Source of the DNA: Chitinophaga eiseniae
GTDB lineage: Bacteria; Bacteroidota; Bacteroidia; Chitinophagales; Chitinophagaceae
Length of the DNA stretch: 64,000 nt
Reading direction: 5' to 3'
NCBI RefSeq assembly: GCF_900167135.1
Contig: NZ_FUWZ01000001.1
Location: forward strand, 186,001 to 250,000
Of this stretch, positions 32,806 through 40,617 are shown piece by piece. A model generated the notes under the pieces. The model saw only the letters and a program-made list of their open reading frames with translations. It searched no databases and was not told the DNA's origin. Position 1 is the stretch's first letter; every line of letters starts with the position of its first letter. The translations under genes were made by a program, and so were the position numbers.

Positions 32806-34986
32806 ATGCATAAATTTATCTTGTTGGTGCTGGCCAGTTTACCCGCCTGCGTAACTGCGCAAAAGAAAGACTCAACCATTAAAGAACTGAAAGAAATAAC
32901 TATCGTATCTAAAAAGAAGCCGGTAGAATTCAAAGAAGGCAAAGTGATCTACAATGTAAGCAACAGCGTTAATGCCATGGGAAGCAACGCACTGGAACTG
33001 TTGAAACGATCGCCCGGCGTGATGGTAGATCCCGCCAACAGCATTTCCCTGAACGGGAAATCGGGCGTAACGGTGTATATCGACGGCAAGCCCAGCTACA
33101 TGCAGGGCGACGCGCTGGCAGCATTACTCAAATCATTACAGTCCGCCAACATCCATAGCATAGAAATGCTTCCCAATCCGTCCGGTAAATACGATGCAGC
33201 CGGCAGTGGCGGTATTATCAATATCCGCCTGAAGAAAAACACCGCCTCCGGGCTTAACGGGGATGTCGCCGCTGGTATACATTTCGGGCAAACACCAAAA
33301 ACGGAAGGAGCGCTGAACCTCAACTACCGCACCGGCAAATTCAACCTGTACGGTAACTACAACCACTACTTCGGGTATCACAATATGGAATATGATTTTT
33401 ACCGGGTACAGGAAGGAGAGATCATCGATAACCGTACGAAAGATGTGGACATGCGCAACCCGGTTAACTTTAAACTGGGAGCAGATTATAACATCAGCCG
33501 CCGCCATACTGTCGGGGTAATGATGAACGCCAATCTGTACTTCGGCCCCGGGATGACCAATACCACCACTTATCTGTCGGATGCAGCCACCGGGCAACTG
33601 ACCTCCATGCTGAAGGCTACCAATGACTATTATTCCCAAAAACAGAACTGGAAAAATTATAATGTCAACTATCAGTACAAAGATACCTCCGGCCGCCTGT
33701 TTACCACCGACCTTGATTACGGTTATTACCGGGCCCGTATCAAAAATATCCTGTATAACCATTTTCTGAAAGCAGACAGTGTCACCGCAACAGATCAATA
33801 CACACTGCGTACTTTTAACAACAGTGATATCAATATCTATGGTATTAAGGCCGATTATGAACAGCCGGTGTCCCGCGGTAAAATTTATGCAGGCGTTAAG
33901 GCCAATGCCGTGGTGAGTGACAACCGGGTGCAGATTTTTGATGTGAGAGACAAAACGGATTACCTGAACGAACGCCGGAGCAATACTTTCCGCTACGATG
34001 AAAAGGTGTATGCTGCTTATGCCATGGCTGATCAGTTGTGGGGAAAATGGAAGCTGCAGGCAGGGCTTCGGGTGGAGCAGACAGCAGCGGATGGCGTGCT
34101 GCACGCTAAAAGCCAGGCTACGGCTAAAGATACCACGCAGCAGGTGAACAACCGTTACCTCGACTTTTTTCCATCCATGCAGCTATCTTTTCATCCGTCG
34201 GAGCTGCATCACTTCTCCCTGCAGTACAACCGGAAAATCGATCGCCCTACCTATACAGATCTGAACCCGTTCGCTTACCAGCTGGATGAACTCTCCTCCT
34301 GGCAGGGGAACGCTTTTCTGCGGCCACAGTATTCCAACAGTGTTACTGTGGGTTATAACGCTACCGGTATTCTGTCAGCCTCTTTAACGTATACTCGTCG
34401 CCGTGATATGTTCGTGTCGGTATCGGACAGCATTGATGGAAACAAAATGGTGATGACGCCGAAGAACGTGGGCTCACAGCATTTACTGGCGCTCAGCCTG
34501 TCCTCCAACGTGTCGCCGTTGCCGTGGTGGAGCATTTCAGCTAATATGAACGCATTTTACAAGCAAAACCTGCTCACCTTCGATGAGCGCAGGCGGGCAA
34601 ACCTCAGCATCAATACCGTACAACTAAATGTGCAACAGGTATTCGATCTTGATAAAAAGACGCAGGCGGAAGTCAGTGGTAACTACCAGTCGCCCGATAT
34701 CTACGGTGGCTTCCAGCGAAGTAAACATAACTGGCAGGTGAACGTCGGTCTGCAGCGGAAAGTCCTGAAGGGCCAGGGCACCGTGCGCATCGGTATCAAC
34801 GACTTCTTTCAGACGGCACGCTGGTACGGCGTCCGCGACTTCGACGGCCTGTACTATCGTAACAAGGGATATGACGATTCACGTCAGTTAAGGCTAGGCT
34901 TCAGTTACCGGTTTGGAAACGTGAAGCTGGCAAAAGTCAGGGAACGCAGCTCCGGTCTGGAAAGTGAATCCCGAAGAGTTAAATAA
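32806..34986 (+). CDS. Outer membrane beta-barrel family protein (TonB-dependent receptor-like)
   Basis: 726 residues. Signal peptide about 1-18 (LLVLASLPACVTAQ). The usual carboxypeptidase-like N-terminal domain is absent; the protein goes straight into a plug-like domain (about 25-140: IKELKEITIVSKKKPVEFKE, ALELLKRSPGVMVD, VTVYIDGKPSYMQGD, IEMLPNPSGKYDAAGSGGII). The barrel (about 150-726) belongs to the outer-membrane-protein beta-barrel family typical of Bacteroidota (FSLQYNRKIDRPTYTDLNPF, DELSSWQGNAFLRPQYSN, and LRLGFSYRFGNVK near the end). Receptors of this subfamily are not paired with SusD, and their substrates are mostly unknown; some are linked to metals or peptides. It is monocistronic or leads the 35026 gene (39-bp gap). 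Confidence 0.9.
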   Translation: MHKFILLVLASLPACVTAQKKDSTIKELKEITIVSKKKPVEFKEGKVIYNVSNSVNAMGSNALELLKRSPGVMVDPANSISLNGKSGVTVYIDGKPSYMQGDALAALLKSLQSANIHSIEMLPNPSGKYDAAGSGGIINIRLKKNTASGLNGDVAAGIHFGQTPKTEGALNLNYRTGKFNLYGNYNHYFGYHNMEYDFYRVQEGEIIDNRTKDVDMRNPVNFKLGADYNISRRHTVGVMMNANLYFGPGMTNTTTYLSDAATGQLTSMLKATNDYYSQKQNWKNYNVNYQYKDTSGRLFTTDLDYGYYRARIKNILYNHFLKADSVTATDQYTLRTFNNSDINIYGIKADYEQPVSRGKIYAGVKANAVVSDNRVQIFDVRDKTDYLNERRSNTFRYDEKVYAAYAMADQLWGKWKLQAGLRVEQTAADGVLHAKSQATAKDTTQQVNNRYLDFFPSMQLSFHPSELHHFSLQYNRKIDRPTYTDLNPFAYQLDELSSWQGNAFLRPQYSNSVTVGYNATGILSASLTYTRRRDMFVSVSDSIDGNKMVMTPKNVGSQHLLALSLSSNVSPLPWWSISANMNAFYKQNLLTFDERRRANLSINTVQLNVQQVFDLDKKTQAEVSGNYQSPDIYGGFQRSKHNWQVNVGLQRKVLKGQGTVRIGINDFFQTARWYGVRDFDGLYYRNKGYDDSRQLRLGFSYRFGNVKLAKVRERSSGLESESRRVK

Positions 34987-35025
34987 TGTAGAGATGTATT
35001 ATTTTAGCAGTCTAAACACGAATAC

Positions 35026-35760
35026 ATGAAATATCTGATGTTTGTAACCGCCATTTTAGGATGTTTACACCTCTCTGCCCAGGAACAAGGGGCGGAATGG
35101 AGAGCCCCCAGCAATTCTAGCAAGGCCTATGGAACTTACAGGAACAAGTTAACGGTACCGCCCTATGGCCTGGCCAGGGTAACAGCGCTGATCGGAAAGA
35201 TCCCTTATGCAGAAGATGACAGTTCCCCTATGAGCAACAAAGATTATATGTCCCTTTCTCTTCGGGAGAAGTTTACCTACCATATGATCCACATGGAAAT
35301 CAACGCTCAGAACTGTGATGTACGTCCACCTATCCAGGACGAAGACAAAAAAATATTCGGCATGATGGCGGACGGTTTTAGCGAAAGCGTGTGGAGCGAC
35401 CGGCAGGTCAAGTTTATGATCAGCAACCGCGATTCCGTGATGGCGCTGATCAAAGAGTCTACCGACCGCAGCAAAAGAATGGGCGCCAACTACAAAATGG
35501 CCATCGTGGAAATCAATGGCAGGGAGCTGATCCCTTATATCATAGAGGTGTACAACAGGGACAAGAAAGACCGCGACCTGCTGACGTTATTGATGCTGCT
35601 GATGAAGAACAATGAATATAGACCCTTCATGGAGTCTCAGTCGTTCCGTAAGTTGTATGGAGCGGATGCCAACTACCAGTCGTATATCGACTACAACAAG
35701 GCCAACGAAGACCTGATTATCAAAAGAGCCACCGATTATTATAATACCGTCCGTAAATGA
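35026..35760 (+). CDS. Secreted protein of unknown function
   Basis: 244 residues, signal peptide about 1-18 (FVTAILGCLHLSAQ). The rest is helical and charged, with DRSKRMGANYKMAIVEINGR, LIPYIIEVYNRDKKDRDLLT and LLMLLMKNNEYRPFMESQSF as the most structured part; this resembles a HEAT-like or helical-bundle fold, but I do not recognise a family. A single cysteine (QNCDVRPP) follows the signal. The stop overlaps the start of the FGE-type gene (ATGA), so translation is coupled and the two products probably act together in the periplasm. It also follows the beta-barrel receptor closely on the same strand. Confidence 0.75.
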   Translation: MKYLMFVTAILGCLHLSAQEQGAEWRAPSNSSKAYGTYRNKLTVPPYGLARVTALIGKIPYAEDDSSPMSNKDYMSLSLREKFTYHMIHMEINAQNCDVRPPIQDEDKKIFGMMADGFSESVWSDRQVKFMISNRDSVMALIKESTDRSKRMGANYKMAIVEINGRELIPYIIEVYNRDKKDRDLLTLLMLLMKNNEYRPFMESQSFRKLYGADANYQSYIDYNKANEDLIIKRATDYYNTVRK

Positions 35761-36596
35761 GCGGCTTTTTAACATATTGTCTGCAACGATTTACCCCGGT
35801 CCTGCTGTTGCTGGCCGGGGTAAATGCTGTTAATGGCCAGTCGCAGCGCTTCGTGCATGTGGCGGCCGGCGACTATTCCCTCGGCAGAAAGGGGTATATC
35901 AACAATCCGCTGCGGACGGTTCACACCAACGGTTTCGACATTGCTGCCACTGAACTGACCAACGCCGACTTTGAGAAATTTGTGCAGGCCACCGGTTATG
36001 TTACCGATGCAGAGCGGCGGAAAAACGCGCTGGTATTCATTCCCGGCCTGCGTGAGTTTCGCTGGCTGGAAGATAGCACCGCTTTCTGGCGCTATCCCAA
36101 CGGCATCACCCGGGGTGGCATTGCAGATAAGATGGACCATCCTGTAACAACCATCAGTTACCGCGACGCCATTGCCTACTGCGACTGGGCGGGCGTAAGG
36201 TTACCCACCCTTGACGAATGGGAGATAGCTTCCCGTGCTGGTGCGCCTACCACCTATTTCTGGGGAAATGAAATGACGCCGCTTTCCAGCTATGCCAACG
36301 TATGGAAGGGCCGCGACCACCTTCAGGCCGATAGCACTGATGGTTATATGTACACTTCTCCCGTGGCCAGTTTTAAACCCAATCCCTGGGGAATGTATGA
36401 TGTATATGGCAACGTCTTCGAATACTGCGAAGGCCGCCTGCCGACAGACAAAGCCGGCAGCAGGGTAGTGCACGCCCGCGGTGGTTCCTGGTGGTGCAGT
36501 AAAAACGCCTGCAGCTTTTTTAATTCTGTGGACATAGGTAGTGTTAAACGCGGAGCGTCGTTTAGTAATCTGGGGTTCAGGGTGGTGAAGAAGTAG
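35757..36596 (+). CDS. SUMF1/formylglycine-generating enzyme family protein
   Basis: 279 residues. A hydrophobic N-terminus (about 8-28, CLQRFTPVLLLLAGVNAVNG) is a signal peptide, so the product is exported. The FGE-sulfatase domain covers the rest: GDYSLGRKGYINNP, TELTNADFEKFVQATGYVTD, HPVTTISYRDAIAYCDWAG, VRLPTLDEWEIASRAG, WGMYDVYGNVFEYCEG, ARGGSWWCSKNACSFFN, GFRVVKK. Cys247 and Cys252 sit with the five-residue spacing of the catalytic pair Cys336/Cys341 of human FGE; many SUMF1-like bacterial proteins (for example gliding-motility or ergothioneine types) lack this pair. An oxidase acting on an exported protein is therefore possible. No sulfatase gene is present in the window. Coupled to the 35026 gene by a 4-bp overlap. 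Confidence 0.88.
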   Translation: MSGFLTYCLQRFTPVLLLLAGVNAVNGQSQRFVHVAAGDYSLGRKGYINNPLRTVHTNGFDIAATELTNADFEKFVQATGYVTDAERRKNALVFIPGLREFRWLEDSTAFWRYPNGITRGGIADKMDHPVTTISYRDAIAYCDWAGVRLPTLDEWEIASRAGAPTTYFWGNEMTPLSSYANVWKGRDHLQADSTDGYMYTSPVASFKPNPWGMYDVYGNVFEYCEGRLPTDKAGSRVVHARGGSWWCSKNACSFFNSVDIGSVKRGASFSNLGFRVVKK

Positions 36597-36663
36597 TTTA
36601 ATTTCCACAAACGGTAACCCCCACTTTCCATTTTCGTTGATACCTTCCCCACATCAACAAATA

Positions 36664-36806
36664 TGTTTGGATGTGAGCACACAGACGGCTTCCGCGAAGT
36701 TGTATGCCGATGAGTGGATAGACTACATGCACCTGGTGAAACTCAATGGGAGTGGAAGATTGTCAATGTGTTGTGGCAGTTCAATCATCAGGAAGAACAT
36801 GGCTAA
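36664..36806 (+). pseudogene. Remnant of an NTF2-like / putative lumazine-binding protein, frameshifted
   Basis: The frame reading TASAKLYADEWIDYMHLVKL through 36747 continues, one base off, as EWKIVNVLWQFNHQEEHG and stops at TAA 36804-36806. Joined, this is the typical C-terminus of nuclear-transport-factor-2-like, putative lumazine-binding proteins (…DYLHLLKI-DGKWKIVNVLW…). The break is at AATGGGAGTGG (36745-36755), consistent with loss of one base. The N-terminal two thirds of the gene are missing. It lies 2 bp from the convergent HxlR gene. Confidence 0.6.
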
Positions 36807-36808
36807 GC

Positions 36809-37180
36809 TCACGATTCTTCACAGGGAGCGGCGTTGGGTTGTGGCAGGCTGTCGCAGTGATGGTGCAGGTAGGCATTGCCCCATTCGTTCATGGCCACGA
36901 TAACAGGCCACAGGGATTCACCCCAGCTGGTGAGGTAGTATTCCACCCGTAGCGGTACTTCCGCATATACTTTTTTATAAACGATATGACAGGCTTCCAG
37001 TTCCTTCAACTGCTGGCTGAGCACCCGAAGAGAAGCACCGGGGATATTGCGGCAAAGTTCGCTGGGACGCCGTATGCCCAGATGGATGCAGTCCAGTATG
37101 CAGGCTTTCCATTTGCCGCCGAGGGCTTTGATGGTCGTGGCAACGCCATAATCCAGTTCGGGTAACTTTTTGACATACAT
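36809..37180 (-). CDS. HxlR-family transcriptional regulator
   Basis: 123 residues, start ATG 37180. A single winged-helix domain of the HxlR type: ALGGKWKACILDCIHLGIRR, PSELCRNIPGASLRVLSQQL as recognition helix, KELEACHIVYKKVYAEVPLR VEYYLTSWGESLWPVIVAMN as wing and dimerisation helix. Three or four cysteines are present (C32-region, C43-region, C64-region), compatible with redox or electrophile sensing known in related HypR/QorR-type regulators. The gene converges with the NTF2-like remnant; HxlR regulators often control adjacent oxidoreductase or NTF2-like genes, so the remnant may have been a former target. No other obvious target is adjacent. Confidence 0.9.
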   Translation of the reverse strand: MYVKKLPELDYGVATTIKALGGKWKACILDCIHLGIRRPSELCRNIPGASLRVLSQQLKELEACHIVYKKVYAEVPLRVEYYLTSWGESLWPVIVAMNEWGNAYLHHHCDSLPQPNAAPCEES

Positions 37181-37321
37181 AAGGCACGGTTACATTTGGT
37201 GCTTCAAATATATCCATTTCGGCCGGCGCGGCCTATAATGATAAATTTATCCTTATGGGCGCAGATCAGTAGCTGCCTGCTGCTATGATACAGCACTAAA
37301 TAATACACGATAATTTGGGGC

Positions 37322-37706
37322 TTGTTAATTAACGCCTCCTTCCTTTATCTTTACGTGCAAATCATTATCCATACCTGTCAGTTACCAAGTTCGGGAAATA
37401 TAGAGAAACTTTATTTTATTAAAGAACTCATAGATAAAGAACCGGAAACGGACCATTCTCTCCGTAAGCTGAGCCGCCAGGCGGGATTAAACGTTTTTAA
37501 ACTAAAAAATGGTTTTAAGCGTGTGTTTGGGGATACCGTATTCGGCTACATCCATCAACTTCAGATGGAAAAGGCGCGGAAACTATTGCAGGGAAGGAGA
37601 ACAGGTCAGCACAGTAGCCTATCTGCTGGAATATACCAGCCCCAATAATTTTAGTACAGCCTTCCGCAAAAGGTTCGGCGTGTCTCCCGGAAAATTCAAA
37701 GGGTAA
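37322..37706 (+). pseudogene. AraC-family regulator remnant, N-terminally truncated and frameshifted
   Basis: The first frame (37322-37590) gives EKLYFIKELIDKEPETDHSL then RKLSRQAGLNVFKLKNGFKR and VFGDTVFGYIHQLQMEKARKL, the first helix-turn-helix of a PchR-like AraC regulator. After about 37590 the conserved reading moves to another frame: EGEQVSTVAYLLEYTSPNNF then STAFRKRFGVSPGKFKG, stop at 37706. The N-terminal ligand domain (about 200 residues) is missing. Both faults make it non-functional unless it is an assembly error at the frameshift. Confidence 0.7.
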
Positions 37707-37768
37707 CATTTTGTCCTGGTATTCCGTTTAACGATTAAATCTTTTTCATTCATTCAAAAGCCCAAATA

Positions 37769-37966
37769 ATGAATCTGTCAAAATCACTGTTGGGAGCCAT
37801 CCTGGCGGGTATTACGCTCCAAACCGCGCCCTCCTGTAATGAACCCAAAGCTCCTGCCACCCGGGAAGAGAAAAAAGAAACAAAAGGCGACACCGTTCCG
37901 GCAAAACAAGACACGTCAAAGCCACAGCTGGCAGGCGACGGCTGCCCCGCTTGCGGAATGGGTTAA
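37769..37966 (+). CDS. MNIO-class RiPP precursor peptide (ChrA/chryseobasin-like)
   Basis: 65 residues. A signal-peptide-like N-terminus (about 1-22, SLLGAILAGITLQTAPSC) is followed by a charged Lys/Glu/Thr linker and a C-terminal GDGCPACGMG. The two closely spaced cysteines in a Gly-rich tail, the exported leader and the MNIO gene 14 bp downstream match the precursor type of the chryseobasin pathway, in which a DUF692/MNIO enzyme modifies C-terminal cysteines. No other cysteine lies in the tail; one is at residue 23 in the signal region. The ATG at 37769 follows an A-rich leader. A partner peptidase, transporter or DoxX-type gene is not adjacent. The modified product and its function are unknown; metal binding is one possibility for this class. 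Confidence 0.78.
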   Translation: MNLSKSLLGAILAGITLQTAPSCNEPKAPATREEKKETKGDTVPAKQDTSKPQLAGDGCPACGMG

Positions 37967-37980
37967 GTAAAACGTGAATA

Positions 37981-39123
37981 GTGCCGGAATTAATTTCAAC
38001 AGTAGCCTGTAATCTTGACAACAACATCCTGGCCGCCTGCCTTCCTTTGATGGAGGCGGCCAGGGTTGAAGCCATCGAATGGTCCTTCGATGCGCTGTAT
38101 GCCGTGGAGAACGTGCCTGCCTGGTTTGAAGAGCTGTTGACCGCCTTCAGCCAAGAAAACAGGTTGATCGGTCATGGTGTCTTTTTCTCTCTTTTTTCCG
38201 GGAGATGGTTGCCGGAGCAACAACAATGGCTGGACCATCTGAAGACCGTCAGCCGTCATTACCGCTTCGATCATGTGACTGAACATTTTGGTTTTATGAC
38301 CGGCAAAGATTTTCACCACGGCGCACCATTGAATATTCCTTATACGCCGGTGACGCTCAATATCGGGCGCGATCGGCTGAAGCGTATGCAGGATGCCTGC
38401 GAATGCCCGGTAGGATTGGAGAATCTGGCTTTTTCCTATTCACTGGAAGAAGTAAAAAAACATGGCGATTTCCTCAACGAGTTACTGGAACCGGTCAATG
38501 GATTTATCATCCTCGACCTGCATAATCTCTACTGCCAGGCCCATAATTTTGATCTTTCTTTCGATGCGCTGAAAGCATTGTATCCTCTGCACCGTGTCCG
38601 GGAAATACATATTTCCGGTGGCAGCTGGCACGAGTCGGAAGCCGCGCCAGGAAAGACTGTCCGCCGCGACACTCACGATGATGCAGTACCTGAGGTCGTC
38701 TTTAATTATCTCGATAAAGCGATAGACCTGTGTCCCTCGCTTAAATATGTGGTATTGGAACAGTTGGGGACCGGACTGGCCACGGAAGAAAGCCGGTCAG
38801 CCTTCGGCAACGATTTCCTCCGCATGGACCAGCTTCTTAAGAACAAAAACACAAACACCGCCCCGCTGAACACTTTCCTGCCGCAAGCGCTGCGGATACC
38901 GGCTCAAGCCCGGGAAGACGAAACGCTGTACCGGCAGCAGCTGGAACTGTCGCAGATCCTTGAAACAGCGGCTTCTTTCGAAGCCACCATGAAAGCGCTG
39001 CAAGCGTCTTCCCTGGCGCATTCCGCCTGGCAGATCGAAAACTGGGACCCTGCTATGATTGAGACCGCGGCGAAGATTGCACAGAAGTGGAAGCGGCAAA
39101 CGCCGGACCGCCGAATTACCTGA
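37981..39123 (+). CDS. DUF692/MNIO multinuclear non-haem iron oxidase, RiPP-modifying
   Basis: 380 residues from GTG 37981; a stop lies six bases upstream in frame, so no longer form is possible, and LISTVACNLDNNILAACLPL matches the family N-terminus. A TIM-barrel with the family's metal ligands in order: GHGVFFS, GLENLAFS (Glu), LDLHNLYCQAHN (Asp-x-His-Asn), REIHISGGSWHES (Glu-x-His) and RRDTHDDAVP (Asp-x-His). The C-terminal 110 residues form a helical extension (LLKNKNTNTAPLNTF onward) as in ChrH-type members that act without a separate recognition protein. Family role: oxidative rearrangement of precursor cysteines using a di- or tri-iron centre. It is cotranscribed with the 37769 precursor. 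Its stop is 3 bp from that of the convergent lipoprotein gene. Confidence 0.88.
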   Translation: MPELISTVACNLDNNILAACLPLMEAARVEAIEWSFDALYAVENVPAWFEELLTAFSQENRLIGHGVFFSLFSGRWLPEQQQWLDHLKTVSRHYRFDHVTEHFGFMTGKDFHHGAPLNIPYTPVTLNIGRDRLKRMQDACECPVGLENLAFSYSLEEVKKHGDFLNELLEPVNGFIILDLHNLYCQAHNFDLSFDALKALYPLHRVREIHISGGSWHESEAAPGKTVRRDTHDDAVPEVVFNYLDKAIDLCPSLKYVVLEQLGTGLATEESRSAFGNDFLRMDQLLKNKNTNTAPLNTFLPQALRIPAQAREDETLYRQQLELSQILETAASFEATMKALQASSLAHSAWQIENWDPAMIETAAKIAQKWKRQTPDRRIT

Positions 39124-39126
39124 AGA

Positions 39127-39453
39127 CTAGCGTTGTACCCTCACTACAGGAACTTGTTGATATAACTTCTTCTCTTCTCCCTGCTCCAGGGAAACCAGTT
39201 TCCCGTCCTGGAAATGCAGGATGTTATTGATCTCGAACCAGTAATCTTTGTAGATGGTTTCCTTGTAGTAAAAGTCTTCATACAGTACATCCCCGATTTG
39301 TTCGAAGCTTTTTTTGAAAGGCTTCCCAAAGCGGGCAATAACGGCTTGTTTACTAATTCCCGGTTTTACGTCTGCGGAAGTGAATCGACTGTTGTAAGTG
39401 GTGGCGCAGCTACTTATCATGAAGGCTGTCATTAGCATAAGCATGATTTTCAT
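39127..39453 (-). CDS. Small BamE-like lipoprotein
   Basis: 108 residues from ATG 39453 (the frame opens 16 codons earlier, but this start gives a lipoprotein signal: MLMLMTAFMISSCATTYNSR, lipobox cysteine near residue 15). The mature part has the SmpA/BamE-like pattern DVKPGISKQAVIARFGKPFK then a beta sheet DVLYEDFYYKETIYKDYWFE, INNILHFQDGKLVSLEQGEE. BamE helps the outer-membrane barrel assembly machine in Proteobacteria; in Bacteroidota this fold is found in many unrelated small lipoproteins. It is convergent with the MNIO gene and divergent from the HAD pseudogene. Specific function not assigned. Confidence 0.75.
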   Translation of the reverse strand: MKIMLMLMTAFMISSCATTYNSRFTSADVKPGISKQAVIARFGKPFKKSFEQIGDVLYEDFYYKETIYKDYWFEINNILHFQDGKLVSLEQGEEKKLYQQVPVVRVQR

Positions 39454-39529
39454 AACACTGGTATTGGGTGATACTGAATGTAAGAAATAACCGTACCACA
39501 ATTATCTTTATGGTACGAACAACAGCTAT

Positions 39530-39842
39530 ATGAGTACAAACAAGATAAAATGCGTCATATTCGATTGTGATGGCGTCCTGGTGGACAGTGAAATTATCGG
39601 TATCCACGTGTTACCGGACCTGGCGGCGCAATACGGCGTGACGATGGATGAACAGGAGGCGGTACGTGTGATGAGCGGCAGGAACCTGCGCCGTGGTGGA
39701 AGATAGCCTCGCTGGCATACAGGCGGCTAAGGCCGGCGGTTTCCGGGCATTGGGATATGCCAGTGAACACAGTGCTGCTTATCTGCAGGAGGCAGGTGCG
39801 GAGATATTTTACTCAATGAAGGAGTTACCCCGTTTCCTGTAA
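39530..39842 (+). pseudogene. HAD-superfamily hydrolase with a large internal deletion
   Basis: The 5' part from ATG 39530 has motif I: KCVIFDCDGVLVDSEI, followed by AAQYGVTMDEQEAVRVMSGR. After about 39686 the coding frame changes and the sequence resumes with motif IV, CAVVEDSLAGIQAAKAGGFRA, ending at TAA 39840-39842 (MKELPRFL). The intervening cap domain and motifs II-III (about 110-120 residues) are gone, and the frames do not match, so the first frame stops at TAG 39704. A normal HAD phosphatase of this type has about 220 residues. Clear deletion pseudogene. Confidence 0.85.
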
Positions 39843-39846
39843 GTGG

Positions 39847-40569
39847 CTACGACGGTAACGGCTCACCGCAGCCGGAAATATCCACCAGTTTTTTTACGTC
39901 GGTGATACAGATTTTTTTACCGGAGATGGTCAGTACACCGGCTTGTTTGAAGGCGGATAAAAAGCGCGTCACATTTTCTACGCCGGTGCCTACCATATTG
40001 GCCAGGTCGGTGCGGGGCACCTGGATAAGGATGTCTTCACCCGCCGGTGTTTCATCTTTAAACTTTTCCCGTAAAACGATCAGGGTGATGGCCAGCCGCT
40101 CCTGTACGGAACGATGGGTGAAAGCGGAGATACTGTTGGTCAGTACGGTAAATTCATGACTCAGCGTTTTAAGCAACCGTCGTGCGAGGCTGGCGGAGCG
40201 GGCCAGCAGCTGCAGGAAATCATCTTTAGGGATAAAAGCGATGGTGCTTTCTTCCAGCGTGGCGGCGCTGTCGGGGTATTTGCCTCCCGCCAGGATGGCA
40301 TGATAACCTACCAGTTCACCGGTGTTGGCCACATAGATGATCTGTTCTTTCCCCGCTTTATCCGTCCGGTATTTTTTTACCTTTCCTTTTTGAATATAGT
40401 AGATGCCGAAGGCGGGCGCAGCTTCCCGGAAAATCACTTCTCCCTTGTTATAACGCTGGGTGGTCATCAGTGAGGTGAGGGCAGCACGTTCCTCTTCCGG
40501 CAGGTTGCTTAACACGGACCGGGAGCGGAAATTCCACTTATCGATGGGAAAAAGGCCTGATAAACTCAT
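39847..40569 (-). CDS. Crp/Fnr-family transcriptional regulator
   Basis: 240 residues. Effector domain about 15-130 (KGEVIFREAAPAFGIYYIQK, GELVGYHAILAGGKYPDSAA), dimer helix, winged helix about 165-235 (LANMVGTGVENVTRFLSAFK, VLTISGKKICITDVKKLVDI). No conserved N-terminal cysteine cluster. It is divergent from a second Crp/Fnr gene (40618), to which it is closely similar over the whole length (shared GKVKKY, ESTIAFIPK, LSHEF segments). The two are separated by 48 bp. They are best explained as a duplicated pair with diverged recognition helices (TGVENVTRFLSAF against TARENVIRVLTAF). Targets unknown; each may bind in the shared promoter region. Confidence 0.92.
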   Translation of the reverse strand: MSLSGLFPIDKWNFRSRSVLSNLPEEERAALTSLMTTQRYNKGEVIFREAAPAFGIYYIQKGKVKKYRTDKAGKEQIIYVANTGELVGYHAILAGGKYPDSAATLEESTIAFIPKDDFLQLLARSASLARRLLKTLSHEFTVLTNSISAFTHRSVQERLAITLIVLREKFKDETPAGEDILIQVPRTDLANMVGTGVENVTRFLSAFKQAGVLTISGKKICITDVKKLVDISGCGEPLPS

Positions 40570-40576
40570 AGCAGGA

Positions 40577-40584
40577 CAAAGGTA
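40577..40584 (-). promoter_or_regulatory. -7 element (TACCTTTG) for the leftward Crp/Fnr gene
   Basis: Matches TAnnTTTG on the minus strand, 7 bp upstream of the ATG at 40569, so the transcript would have almost no leader. The opposing element is at 40604. Confidence 0.45.
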
Positions 40585-40603
40585 AATTTTAATTTTAAAA
40601 TGC

Positions 40604-40611
40604 TAGTTTTG
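40604..40611 (+). promoter_or_regulatory. -7 element (TAGTTTTG) for the rightward Crp/Fnr gene
   Basis: Matches TAnnTTTG and ends 6 bp before ATG 40618. It would support 40618 rather than 40600 as start, with a leaderless or nearly leaderless message. Confidence 0.4.
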
Positions 40612-40617
40612 ACCGCA

